Source of the DNA: Trichinella spiralis
Lineage: Eukaryota; Nematoda; Enoplea; Trichinellida; Trichinellidae
Reading direction: 5' to 3'
DNA: 64,000 nt
Assembly (NCBI GenBank): GCA_000181795.3
Contig: CM012953.1
Span: 10,038,735-10,102,734, forward strand
Numbering within the stretch: the first letter of the stretch is position 1; every line of letters begins with the position of its first letter. Shown here piece by piece: positions 1-11,483 of this stretch. The notes below the pieces were generated by a model, which ran no database searches, had not been told where the DNA came from, and saw only the letters and a program-made list of their open reading frames with translations. Made by a program: the position numbers and the translations under genes.

Positions 1-377
1 TATTATGTGTTTGGTAAAGATATCATGGTTGATGATAAACAAATGAAAGGAAATATTAATTTCCATGACAAATAACGGTTTCTTTGTGCCGGATGACACT
101 GCCGATTATATGCAAAAATTCAAAGAATTTCCTGAAAAAGCTATAAATTGGAAAACTGTTACCAAAGTGATCGTACCAGAGATTATCATCGGTGCTGATG
201 GCGAAATGTCCACAAAACGAAATGTGGATGAATCACAAAATAAACTACTCCCTGAAATTGTTCATATCTATGTAACAATATTATTTTGAAATACTTAATT
301 ATTTTTAAACATAATATTTTTTTGCTTTTTAGATTGATCCAAAAACAAATGCAATTAAAATAATCGATAAGAACTAA
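1..377 (+). CDS. 3' end of an unrecognised protein-coding gene (partial)
   Basis: An open frame enters from the left edge (reading YYVFGKDIMVDDKQ...), continues from about base 65 in the next frame (NGFFVPDDTADYMQKF...), and ends with a final short exon at 333-377 (IDPKTNAIKIIDKN, stop TAA). The last intron is 272-332 (61 nt, GT..AG, phase 0). The two frames join sensibly if one base near 79-82 is extra, because the text then reads ...NFHDKNGFFVPDD... without interruption. An alternative is that translation of the visible part starts at the ATG at 65. The protein is charged and hydrophilic at its C terminus, with no motif I recognise and no membrane segment in the visible part. I assign no function. 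Confidence 0.5.
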
Positions 378-1374
378 TCAATCAATGGATATATTCAATC
401 ACATTATGATATTATAAAATGCTGTTTAATAACATATTAAAACATTTATATAATAAATGAATTTGAATTCTGATTTAATTTGAAATGTAAATTTTACGTT
501 TTACCGTACACTAAGTGATTTTGATTTGAAATACAATTTTCATGCATAAAATAAAATTACGCATTCGTTTATATTAATAATGTTCTTTAATTGCTTTAGC
601 TGAAAATTCCAGAAATTTTCAAACAAGGATTTCACATTCACATTTTTCATTTATAATATTTTGATCGCTGATAAAAAAATCGCTGTTGATCAAAAATGTG
701 GAACTATCTAAACTAAGCCAATACTTATTTAACGACACAAATATTATTATAAAGCGTAATTTAATCAAGATTATTATTAATAACGTAAATTGTATGACAT
801 TTTATTTTTACTGAAATAAATTATTCTTTGTAAAACTGTATATTGAAATGCAAAATCAGAACATGGTTATTGTCAAGGAAGGAAATATTTTATTGAATTA
901 AAGTACTTCAGTTAAAGTGCTCGGGTTTTCAAACTGCTTAATCTTCCTGTCGCTTTTCATTTTTACCGTTCCAGCTTAGCATCGTCAAAATTATTTGTTT
1001 AATACTTTTACATCTTTTACTTTTCATTCACATATTGACTAAAATACATAATGAAATAAATGATCTTTCATTAAATGATAAATAATACTAAACTATGTTT
1101 CAATTTCACTGCTGCTTTGCATTTCTTATGCATATCACGCAGCACATACTGGAAGAATTATTATAAGTGCATATTAAATAAAAGTAATAATAATTATAAT
1201 AGCACCAGAAAATTCATTTTGAGCTACGTTTAAACCATGCTAAAATTTACAGAATAATGCTTTAAATCCAGACACTTTAAAATACGAGTAGTTTCAATTT
1301 CAAAGGTGCAATTTGTAAATCAGTATTTTATTTTGCTTCCCTGCACAACACGCTTTTCCATTTATTGTGCGAGA
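378..1374. other. intergenic, no gene seen
   Basis: About 1 kb of AT-rich sequence between the end of the partial gene and the dynein light chain start. I see no ORF with protein-like composition, no tRNA fold and no repeat beyond short A/T runs. The promoter of the downstream gene presumably lies here. Confidence 0.5.
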
Positions 1375-1765
1375 ATGGAAAACAAATGCGAAACAAATTT
1401 CGCAACATTGGAAGAAGCCCTGCAAAAGGAATTCAAGAAAGTTGTTCAGCTGTGTTTTCTTGATATGGACATGAGCATGCTGCGTGATGTCATAAAAATA
1501 ACGTTTAGCACGTTGGAAAAATATAATGATGAAAGAGATGTGAAATTATTTTTTATTTCATTAAACTTCGCGAAAGTGAAAATAATTCTAATATTTATTT
1601 CAGATTGCAAAAGCAATAAAATTAACATTAGATGAGAAGTATATGCCACCGTGGCATTGCATTGTTGGTCGGAAATTTTCTTCGAAAGTTACATTTGAAG
1701 ACGGTCATTGTGTACACTTCGTCGCTGGAAACAAGGGCTTTCTGCTTTTTCGTGGAAAATACTAA
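1375..1765 (+). CDS. LC8-type dynein light chain, divergent
   Basis: Two exons, 1375-1539 and 1604-1765, with a 64-nt intron in phase 0 (donor after GAT, acceptor tttcag). The predicted protein is 108 aa. LC8 light chains are about 89-aa dimeric hubs that bind short peptides in dynein, myosin V and many other partners. Residues about 45-80 carry the family signature: ALEKYN-type helix (here TLEKYNDERD), then KYMPPWHCIVGRKF, matching the canonical KYNPTWHCIVGRNF. The last strand ends LLFRGKY where LC8 has LLFKSG. The region before it (VHFVAGNKG) replaces the usual IYFYLGQVA, so the partner-binding strand is changed and the N-terminus is about 15 residues longer. The ATG at 1375 is the first in frame; an upstream GTG-led extension is not needed. 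It is a probable paralogue rather than the housekeeping dlc-1. Confidence 0.85.
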
Positions 1766-2702
1766 TGCTTTAAATTACAATTTAATTTTCATTTAAATAA
1801 CAATTTACGTATGTAAAACTATGAAGATAATTATTCTGTTTGCAATAATAAAATGTTCATAGTATTATAATGTGTCATATTGTTAACAATTCATTTTCAA
1901 TTAAATTTTAATTAAAAAATATTGGTGCATTGTAAACGTACGGTATATTGTATAAAGAAATAAAACAACTGACATCATTTCAATTATTTAATATAAATAT
2001 TTTCTACATTATTCAAGACAAATTTGCAAATTGCATGGTATTACAAAATGTTTGATACATATCCTCTTTGGATTTGCATTACAAGCTAACATCAATTTGG
2101 TTGCGCTTTTCATAGGATGATAGTAATTTCTTAAATATATTTTTGCAACATAAAGATGCCAAATTACTATATGCATTTAAAAGCTAATGTGTAATATTAT
2201 AAGTCTACCCACGATTATATTTCCTTTTCAGCCTCAAAACAATATTATTTTATCAAGTACTTCCAAATGCACTAAAACTTTTATTAATAAACACAACAAA
2301 TAATATACTAAAATAATGATGAGCATATACAGTTAGCAATCAAACTGTAAATGATAAATGCATAATATGCTTTCAGCTTTTGCGGCCGGGCTTTCACGCT
2401 TCTTCTTTTTTCTTAACCAGGACATTGGAAAATTTACAGTCACTTTTTCTGTATCAAGAAAATGCATATCTGCCGTAAGTATCAACAAATGAAATTCTTA
2501 CACCAAAATAAAGGCATTATTAAAGTCAACGAGCAATTATAAAATCAGTTCACTTTGTGAACTGTTATGCAACAAATACGCAATTAAAAAGCAAAGATTG
2601 ATTGAGTGATTATGTGAATTATATAATGAAATCAAATATAAATGAAATATTATCATTTACATTATATTTGCCTAAATAATTAATAGATTTTACTTGTTTC
2701 TA
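1766..2702. other. intergenic between convergent genes
   Basis: AT-rich spacer between the 3' ends of the dynein light chain (+) and the zinc-knuckle gene (-). It holds one open minus-strand stretch of about 55 codons (about 2346-2515) with a lysine cluster (WLRKKKKRESPAAK). It cannot be joined in phase to the zinc-knuckle gene and has no start context I trust. Nothing else is seen. Confidence 0.4.
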
Positions 2703-3683
2703 TCAGTCTTTTCTTCTTTTGTAATGCAGCTGAAAAATTGAAAATTTGCCATTAATTATAAAGCTGATTTCTTAATTATGACATAAACATACCAGTGGGC
2801 AATTCTGTATGCAGTGCCCTTCCTGCCTGCACCGCTTGCAGTAAGATGACCATGCTGATTTTCTTTTCCTTTGAGGAATTTTTACATAACTAAAAGATGA
2901 TATTTATAAATGATCACAACTCTGTATTTTACTTACTATTTTTGATCGTATGCTTCTGTGGATTCCTTCATCATCAGCATGATCCTTTCTTCTTCTGTTA
3001 AATTTTCTCTTGTTCCTGAAACTATCATGTTGTTTAATATATTTGTAGAATGGTATGTAACTGAAATTAAAGAAATCTCATATATTACACATGTATGCAA
3101 ATCTTATTTGAAATTGCTGTTATTTAAACTAATGTGTCATGGCGTATCAAAAATAACTTAGTTTTCTTTTATTTGATTGTTGGAATTAAAGAAATGAAGT
3201 GAAAATATATTGGATGAAGAAAAAAGAACATCTAAAAATGCAATTTTGTTTCTGCTCAAAACCTTCTTTAGAGTGCTCTCTGATGCTTAAAACAGAATAA
3301 AGCAAATAATTTTGAAAATGACATTGCAGTCATGCAATATACCGCAGTTTTACTCCCTTTAGCAGCCTTATGAAAGAAATTTCAGAATCACCTATGTTAT
3401 TAATGAATTCAATGTCAGCTTAATTTCTGGCCTATTCTATGATGGTGGAAGATGATAAGATGAGATTATTTTTATGCCTTCTCCAATGAACTTACGCAAC
3501 ATGTACAAATGATTCTCAGTGCATTTTGTTACTTTTCCTCTGTTGCTTATTCTACAAATTGCTCAAAGTTTGCTACTTACGATTTTTTTCTTTTTTCACC
3601 AATGGTGCCTGCATACTTCCCTTTGCTGCACGGCTGTCTTCGTTGGTTTTTGGCGCCTTGTTCTCGTCCCGTACATCCGACAT
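2703..3683 (-). CDS. small CCHC zinc-knuckle protein resembling the knuckle region of RBBP6/Mpe1
   Basis: Four exons on the minus strand fit in phase: 3581-3683 (ATG at 3681-3683), 2937-3060, 2793-2889 and 2703-2729 (TGA). The product is 116 aa. Residues about 92-106 read CKRCRQEGHCIQNCP, a C-X2-C-X4-H-X4-C zinc knuckle. The preceding residues (TEEERIMLMMKESTEAYDQKYYVK) look like the segment before the knuckle in RBBP6/Mpe1, which has the order DWNN domain, knuckle, RING and works in mRNA 3' processing and ubiquitination. No DWNN domain or RING is encoded in these exons, so this would be a stand-alone knuckle or a partial duplicate. The N-terminus (MSDVRDENKAPKTNED) is hydrophilic. The last 9-codon exon is the weakest part; an alternative acceptor at about 2480 also ends quickly. 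Single-stranded nucleic-acid binding is a family-level expectation only. Confidence 0.55.
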
Positions 3684-6600
3684 TCTTCTCGCTCTTCCGA
3701 TTTGCAGAATGAGTTTCATCTAAATGCCATAACATCAGAGGAGGATATCGTTTGCTCTGCTATTTCATTGGCTGAGCTCAGTGACCCGTACTTGCTTGTG
3801 TTCACAAAAAATGCTTTGTTCTTCTAGCTGTAGATTTCACTGATGTCCTACATAGATGTTGTGATAAACAAACTTAAGCTTAATTCTGTAATTTATTGTT
3901 GAATATCAGACCAGATGTTCATTCACTTTTGTTTATGTCTTAGTATTGTTATCTCCCCAATAATTAAGAAGGTGTGACATAATAATATAATTATGTGTAA
4001 TTTCGTTCATTGTAATTTGATAACGTTATTAACAACAAATGATTTGCACGTACTCATTTTTAATTGCACTTTCTCTAATCCACTTTTGTTGCTATGTTCA
4101 TTGTCATTCGAAACACTCTGTTTGGCTTATTTCTCTAATTGAACAGTTATTATCCACAATGCTGCATTTTTAGTTTGAACTTTTAGTTACCATTTTTATT
4201 ATTTACTTAATATATTCATATTTTATGTTAAAAAAACGATTTTTCTTCTGATTGCATGTAGCAATTTTTTGCAGCATGCCATTGGAATGCATTTGTCATG
4301 TAATTTTCAATATTTCCTTTGTAAAAAATTTTATTTGAAGCTTAATAACAATTAATGAGGAGTCTTTAAGATAGTAATTTATCGAAAGCTAATTTCGATT
4401 GAAAACAATCACAAGAACCGTTTTTCATTATGATAGAAAAGGCAGTAGCAATTGGTTTTGATTTATGATGTACTGTCTTATTAATGTAAATGAAATGATG
4501 TGAAGTCGGAATAAATTCAAAATGCTTGTGTGAAGTAGAGAACTTTTATTTGAATTTTGTTCAATATGTTGAGACCAGCTTTTCCTAATTTTAGAAGTTT
4601 ATTCACATACTGACATTTTGAAGTTCGCCTTAAATTGCAGTTATGGCAATGCGCACTTGTGCTGTATTTTTTATCTCATGTAAATGTATAATTGTATTCT
4701 CAATTCGCTGTTTATAATTAACACTTATACGAAATGTTGAAAATATTCTTATAATATACAATGTAATTAAATGTTATAATATAGACGGTGTAAAAAGTGA
4801 AAATTTATGGTTGTGTTTTTTATCAATAAAGCCAATGATTTTATTATATCCATTAATTTCAAATGTATGATTTTTCTTTAATATGGTAAACTCATAAGCA
4901 ATGCAAATATTATGCTGATAATATTTTTATTGCTCTTGTTCATTTTCATATTTTGATATATTTTTATCAACGCAGAAAATATTATGGAAACTAAATTTTC
5001 AAATGCAGAAATGAACCCACGAAATTATTTTCATTGATTTACAGTACTTTCATGTCATTTTTTAACAAAATGCTTTTGTAGTGCTATTGTGTTTATTTTT
5101 CTGATGGAGGTAGTTTTGTCCTTCGGTAATTGCAATTTCTGTTTGTTTGATAAATCCCTGTTTTAGATATGTAGAAATTTTTGAAATTCCGTGTAGTTGA
5201 GAAAAATGGCAAATTTCTTGTATATGAGTTTTGAAATTCATTTCAGTATTCAAATCAATTTGCTTTTTGTATTTCATTTAATGAAGTTTTTATATTCATA
5301 AAATTTCAATTAGTTTTTTGCACTTATGTGAAATCAGTTGTAATATTTTTCATAAAAAATAGGGAATGCTTTTTCAATGTTAACTGAAAGGATTCAGCTG
5401 CAAATATTGTCCACTTTGAGCTTAAGCTGAACAACTGCAACTTTGATCGACTTGTCAGTTATATTCTGTTCATTTTTCTTTCTACTGAAATCACTTCATT
5501 TTTTGCAGTTATTCATGATAAATAAATGAAACTTTAATGTCTTATCTATTATTTTTTCTGAACTATGTGATAATGCAAAAGTTGAAAATTTGAGGATGAA
5601 AAGCAAAATTTAGCTGCTTCTTGTTCAGTGAGCGTGTAAATTATCCAACCTAACTAACGAAATAACTGTTCCGTTAAAGTTTTGCACTTTTTATCGAAAT
5701 GTTTTTCATGCTTTTCATAATTTAATGGAAATCTGATGAGAAATTTCTGCGTTGAAATCACTACAAAATTATAATGCAATGGAACCTGTATTTGGAGGTA
5801 TTTTTGTCCCATTTTACAGATCCCCTGATTACAGAGATTTGACTCAAGAAACTGAAACGTAGTCACTTATCTAACAAATTTTAAACTGTTTTGGGTGTCC
5901 AATTACCCAATTTTGCTTAAAACAGAGAGATAAGGCGTTTTCATATGGAATATACCCAAAGGAATGAGTAGTTTTTCTAAAGATCAAATAAATATAAAGT
6001 AAAATGATTTGATAATTCCATCATTTCATGCAATTTACGCGCCCAAGAAACATCAAATTTTAAACTTTGCATTTTGTCTTGTTTTGAATGTAAAGCTGTT
6101 ATGTCAAAATCATCATTCAATAATTTAAAACAATCACATAAATACGCGTGCAGTTGTTTAGCTTAGTTTGAATTAACCTACAAATGTTAATTCAAAAATT
6201 TCCTCAGCAATTTCATGATAATTTTTAGATTTAAGCAAAGTCAAAAAATGATCCGTTAATGTAATGAATTTTCATTATACTGTTTTTCCCAAAATCATTA
6301 TGCTTTTATACAAAGCTCGCTGATGCTAATCTACATGAACTGATAATGCATGCTTTGTTCAGCTCACTAACAATAAAAGCTAGGCATTATCTCTCATTGG
6401 CTGATGTTTAAATGTCTTGTTGTATAAGCTGTTCTTTGTTTGACATTTAAGTGGCACTGTAATCTAGGACACTGCCCTGAAATAGAATTTTATTTCAAAA
6501 TAATGAAAATCAAAAATACTTTTTGAAATATTAATAATTAAATTATTATCACATTTTAAATACAATTTTGTAATTTATTAGCATGTACTTTTATTTTTTA

Positions 6601-6741
6601 TTTACATAACTATGACTGTCATAAAATGTAATTTGTACTTATTACAGTATATTTCCAACAACTTGATTTTCATTATATTCTACTGTTCTTTATTCATTGT
6701 TTTCGTTGTTCATTAAACATATTTTATTTTGTTTTCCATCT
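3684..6741. other. intergenic between divergent genes, no gene seen
   Basis: Three kilobases of AT-rich sequence separating the zinc-knuckle gene (-) from the cyclophilin gene (+). Short open stretches exist on both strands (for example 5062-5277 and 5654-5866, minus), but they have AT-driven composition (K, N, I, F, Q rich) and no recognisable domain or splice-linked continuation. Promoters of both genes presumably lie at the two ends. Confidence 0.5.
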
Positions 6742-9700
6742 ATGACGAAAGGTAAGACGCTACGAAAGCGCTGCTTCTTTGATATTGCTGTAGAGAAGCG
6801 TCCACTAGGTCGAATAGTGTTTGAGCTGTATAATGACGTTTGTCCAGCAACCTGTGAAAATTTTCGTGCTTTGTGCACTGGAGAAAAAGGGAACGGTTCG
6901 GTATCAGGAAAACCGCTGCATTATAAGAATTGTATTTTTCACCGTGTGATTAAAAAATTTATGATCCAAGGAGGCGATTTCACCGCTGGCAATGGTACAG
7001 GTGGTGAGAGCATCTACGGGGGAATGTTTGCGGATGAAAATTTTCATCTTAAGCACGATGAACCTTACAAATTATGTATGGCAAATCGTGGACGTGATAC
7101 TAACGGCTCCCAGTTTTTCATAACTTTACGAGCTGCTCCACATCTTGACAATCAACATGTCGTTTTTGGTCGTGTTGTTAGCGGTCATGATGTGGTAAAC
7201 GAAATCGAAGCTTTAAAAGTGGAGCAAAAGACTCACCGACCGTTGCAGGATGTCGTCATCGTGAACTGTGGAGAATTACAAGCTAGGAAGAAACGTGATT
7301 CTTCAAGCTCAACATTGAGCGTTAATAGCAGGAAGTGTGAGAAAGAAAAAAAGAAAAAAATTAAATCGAAACGTAAGCAGTTACCGGAAAAGCACGAGAA
7401 GAAATTGGAACGCAGTGCTTCTCCTCATGCTTTACATTCACAACAGTCGCCTCGAAAGCGAAAAACTCCTTCAAAGGTGCAGGAAGATAGATATCGTTCT
7501 AACCGAAATGGTATGCACCGCTTCCGGCGTCAGCGATACAGTCCACCACGTCGACATTTTTACAGTAGTCGGTCAGGAAATTTACTTCGAGGTAGAGGAT
7601 CGTTCAGGTTAGTGCATTACATATATTTATTTTAATTTTTCTGTTGTGCAGTGTGGCATAATGCGCACTCATTATTTTGAAATTATAATACTATAGTGCA
7701 CATATAGAATTAATAATTTTAATTAGTTTATTTTTTTTATTTTTATGATTTTGTTTATATTAGTGATGAGTTTTGTTGTCAATTTGTTTTTTGGTATATT
7801 AATTGTACGTTTAAAAATAGAAATATCTCATAGCTAGCATTTTTTACTATCATTTTTTCAAGGATAATATTGTTATACAAAACAAAAGCATTGAACAGCT
7901 GATTTTGACGGTTGCAAAGATTTTTTTCGATCTAGGAAATGGAAATATTTATGAAAAGAAAGTTGAATATGCATGCATTTGTAATTTTTCAGGTTATGTT
8001 ATTAAATTTTTTTAACAGAAATCTGTCATTACTGTACATTTTATGTTTGTAAATTATTATTTTTATTATTAAGCTGTTATTTTTAATGATATGTCTAATT
8101 TTAAAAGTATACTTTTATGAAATTTCTACAATTTCTTTTTATCAAGAGGTAGTAAGATTTACTGGATTTTTTTAAAATTATAATGCAAAGTGTAGTACAT
8201 GTTATGTAAATAGCACATGCAGTTTTTACTATGATATTAAGTATGTGTGATTTCGATTTTTTTCGACTATTTCTAATGGTTGATTTTCAGTTTTTTGCAG
8301 AAGCATTGTGCGAGCATATTTAGGATGAAATTCTTTTAATTACAAATATTTTTACATGAGGAAGGAGATATTTTTTTTATTGCTGTTTATTTAAATAATC
8401 GAAACAGAGTATTCAGTATTTGTTGTTCATTCAACTGTTTTCATGATCAATTTCAAAATTGGGATATTTATATTCCATTGCAGTGATAAATGTGGTGAAG
8501 TTGAATTGCTTCGAATCGATCGTAAAATACAGTAACATTGTCTAGAAATTTAGTTATTCTATTTTCAAACGAAAAAAAAAAATATATATATATAGTCTTC
8601 GGATTGGTTATTTTAATTTTCAATGAATACATTTATTAACAGTGGTATTTTTTACTGCAAATGAATGAATCTGTAATATCGTTGTAAAATTGTCGATTGA
8701 TTTTGCATGAAGGTTTTGAATGTTTCAGATTTCTAACCCCTACGAATAATGACGAAGATTCTGCTGACGAAATGCCACTTCATTGGCGTGTTGAAGTGGA
8801 AAGACTGATACCAATGAAAGAATATGAAAATCGTATAAAAGAGATGCGGAAAGAGGATCGTCGACAGCGTCGACTGCTTGAACAGCATGAAATGCAAAAT
8901 CGAAACAGTGAAGCTGAGAAAGAGGAGTCGACTGCCGGTGGGGCGGTGAATTTGGATGAGAAATGTTCATCATCAGAAGCTCCAAACAACAGAGAAGAAT
9001 CGACAGTGGAACATTCAGCAGCATCAGAACAGAATAATTTACCATCTGAATTGTCTGAAAAGATGTCCGTTCTTGTCAGTGCTGACCCATCGGATGTTGC
9101 TGTTGTCGTTGATGAACGTGCTGATGCAGAAAATCCAAGTGACATTTCCACCGGCACTGATGATGAACAGAAGCCCAACCAGGAACGGCGGCGACAGGTG
9201 CAAGAGGATGTGAATTTGAAGTTGGAAGTTGAAAATTTGTCTCCAAAGAAAAAAGAGGACCATTCGGTTGGAACAGAAGTGGGAAAGCAACGTGCTGAAG
9301 AGAAAAGGCATGGGAAAAAGGAAAAGCAGAGTTCTTCTGACGAAGAGAAAGATGGAAATGTGGGAAAGACGAAGAAGAAGAAGAATGGAAAAGAGAAAGC
9401 AGTGGACGATGGCAAGCAGTTGGCGGCGGATAAAGAGGCAGTTGGTCAACGCGATCAGGATATTGGACGTGGTGGTGGGCGTGGTCGTCGTCAGTCGAGC
9501 GCTGAGAGAAGAGGTCGACGGAAGCACGAAGAAGAAGAAAGTGACGATGGAAGTCACCGTGGTTCTCGTCGTCGTCGTCGTCGTGAGCGCAGTCACAGCC
9601 GTGGGCGTGGTCGTGGTCGTCGTCGTCCCTATCATTCCAATGATCGACGTTCTCATTCTCCTCGACCTCGTCGAAGTAGGGACCGTTTGAACAGTAGGCA

Positions 9701-10019
9701 TGAAGTTCGTCGTCGAGAGGAAAGCGGATCTTCGAGCGAACGAAGCAGTCGAAGAAATATGGCTGTTATTAAGCAGCGTGAAGTGGATAAAAAAGAAAAC
9801 AGACATGCTGCGGTCGAGAAGAGGCGTAAACGGTACAGGCAACGATCATGCAGTAGCAGTACTGGCACTTCGGATGGCAGTCGTCGAGAAAGGAAGAAAG
9901 CCAAAACCAAAGATGAAAAGCAGAGCAGCAGGCACGACCATCGTAAAAGACGGAATAGCAGTTCTTCCAATTCTGAATCAACCACCACCACCACCACCAC
10001 CACCACCAGTTCATCATGA
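6742..10019 (+). CDS. PPIG: cyclophilin-type peptidyl-prolyl isomerase with long RS/KR-rich tail (PPIG/NKTR-like)
   Basis: Two exons, 6742-7607 and 8729-10019, joined in phase across a 1121-nt intron, give a 718-aa protein. Residues about 8-175 form a complete cyclophilin domain, starting [20 protein letters not shown] and containing [49 protein letters not shown] and [13 protein letters not shown]. The catalytic Arg and the cyclosporin-site Trp position (here His in HLDN, as in SR-cyclophilins) can be read directly. The tail has the acidic patch and PLHWRVE element typical of SR-cyclophilins, then long K/E and R/S tracts and a poly-Thr run encoded by ACC repeats just before the stop. PPIG-type proteins sit in nuclear speckles and bind RNA polymerase II CTD or SR proteins. 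ATG 6742 is chosen because an in-frame TTG further upstream is not a credible start. A polyadenylation-type AATAAA lies just downstream of the stop. Confidence 0.9.
9977..10016 (+). repeat. (ACC)n trinucleotide run coding for poly-threonine
   Basis: Ten or so consecutive ACC codons occur just before the cyclophilin stop codon, followed by three serine codons. It is in frame and so is translated; it is likely to be length-polymorphic. Confidence 0.85.
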
Positions 10020-10493
10020 AAGCAATCAGTTGGAATAATAATAAAATCACACTTCGCACAGATAAAGATATATTTGCCTCTATCTCTGCTCTACTTGAAA
10101 TAATAATATTTCGTTTTTGTTAATACTATTATTATTATTATTCATGTTCACTGTACATATTATCATTTATACCATTTTTACAGGTATTTTTGAATTTAGA
10201 TTATGTACGTTGTTGCATTTCACTTTATGCAAGTAATAAAACATTTGTTAATAATAATTATTTTTATTTTTATTTTATCTTGTTGCATTTTTGAAATTCA
10301 ATCATTAACATTCATTACAAAATAAATAATAGTTGAATTTTCGTCATTAAGTGTGATGAGTTTTGTTATTTTAAAAAATTTTTCAGACATTCAAAAAGTA
10401 TATGATGATACAATTAATAAATTAATATAATGAATAAAATTAAGACATAATAAATGAGTGTTAATTGAAATCATAGTATTCAAAATTTGTAAA
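10020..10493. other. spacer between convergent genes
   Basis: AT-rich region between the stop codons of the cyclophilin (+) and the kinase (-). It contains AATAAA-like signals for both directions and no ORF of note. Confidence 0.5.
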
Positions 10494-11483
10494 TTAGGGT
10501 TTTTCTTTGTCGCCTATACGGGCTTGCTTTTGTAGAGCGGTGATCTGCTCGTTTTGCGCATCTTCTATAGCTGCCTGTTCAGACGAAGAACACTTTTTAA
10601 TTTCCCAATCGTACGGAGCCGCTCGATCTCGTTTTAAATATTTCAGAACATTTTCCAACTGGCTGATGAACCACGCGTAGTTCGGCGTCTCGGAAAAAGT
10701 CATCCCGTTCACTTTAGCATAAATTTCGTAAAATTGCTTCGGCATGTTGCCCAAAATTTCCGACGGTATCAGTTGATTTTTCATACGGGCCACATTATTC
10801 TCATCTCTCACATCGCGCCACATCAAATATCCACGTCTGAATTCGATGAGCGTGTACAACCAGCTGTACAAGTCGTCCCGTCGACCGTAGTCCTTACGGG
10901 CGTGGCAGTGTGGTGACGCGTAGCGGATTGTACCACGGAATTTGGCCATACTTCTCGGCGGTATCAGTATGCCTTCATCCGTCTTATAACGACGCGCCAT
11001 TCCAAAATCAATCAGGTAGACATTTCTTTTGTCGTCGGCGTTGATGCCGATTGTATAATTTGAACCTTTGATGTCACGATGCACATAGCCGATTTCGTGC
11101 AAATCGCGCAACGCTTCCAGCATCTGGATTCCCAAGTTGATCGTGGTTTCCAGTGTAAATTTTCGGTGCTTCATCGACCGTCGCAATTCGGTCAAATTTT
11201 TCCCCGCTAACGTCATCACTATGAAGCTGAAACGATCCTGGTGGCAGTATTCGATCAGCTTCAACCCGTGCTTGCTGTCCTCATAGCTGGCCATGACCAG
11301 CACTTCTCTCGCCAACGTTCCCACATTCTCTTTCTCATCAGACGACTTCATCGCATACTGTCCACCGCATTCATCCCTTACTCGGTACACCGATCCGAAG
11401 CTTCCCTCTCCAATTTTCTGCGTCACAGTCCAATGGTCGTTGACAACGGTGTCAACTTTGATAGAAATTTCTTTCTTAGCCAT
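10494..11483 (-). CDS. casein kinase 1 / tau-tubulin kinase-like protein kinase, intronless
   Basis: One uninterrupted exon encodes 329 aa from the ATG at 11481-11483 (MAKKEISIKVDT...). An in-frame extension upstream lacks kinase similarity. The kinase domain fills residues about 16-290: glycine loop IGEGSFGSVYR, catalytic lysine in YAMKSS, HRDIKGSNY catalytic loop, DFGMARRY, and RGTIRYASPHCH, the CK1-specific replacement of the APE motif. GRRDDLYSWLYTLIEF matches the TTBK-type GRHDDLWS segment. The usual Pro of HRDIKP is Gly here. Nematodes carry a large expansion of such kinases, many of them sperm-expressed and intronless; a retroposed origin and germline role are plausible inferences. The last 30 residues are charged and Gln-rich. 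The gene is convergent with the cyclophilin gene. Confidence 0.9.
   Translation of the reverse strand: MAKKEISIKVDTVVNDHWTVTQKIGEGSFGSVYRVRDECGGQYAMKSSDEKENVGTLAREVLVMASYEDSKHGLKLIEYCHQDRFSFIVMTLAGKNLTELRRSMKHRKFTLETTINLGIQMLEALRDLHEIGYVHRDIKGSNYTIGINADDKRNVYLIDFGMARRYKTDEGILIPPRSMAKFRGTIRYASPHCHARKDYGRRDDLYSWLYTLIEFRRGYLMWRDVRDENNVARMKNQLIPSEILGNMPKQFYEIYAKVNGMTFSETPNYAWFISQLENVLKYLKRDRAAPYDWEIKKCSSSEQAAIEDAQNEQITALQKQARIGDKEKP

Noticed and set aside
2346-2515. Lysine-rich minus-strand frame as the last exon of the zinc-knuckle gene
   Set aside because: The phase does not match the preceding exon; joining it gives an early stop, so a nearer short exon was preferred.
6697-6741. 15-codon upstream extension of the cyclophilin frame
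   Set aside because: It begins with TTG, not ATG, and homologous cyclophilins start close to the ATG at 6742.
8780-9842. Long antisense and shifted open frames over the cyclophilin RS/KR tail
   Set aside because: They are mirror effects of repetitive AGA/CGT/GAA codons; their Ser/Phe or Val-rich products have no domain, and the sense frame is clearly coding.
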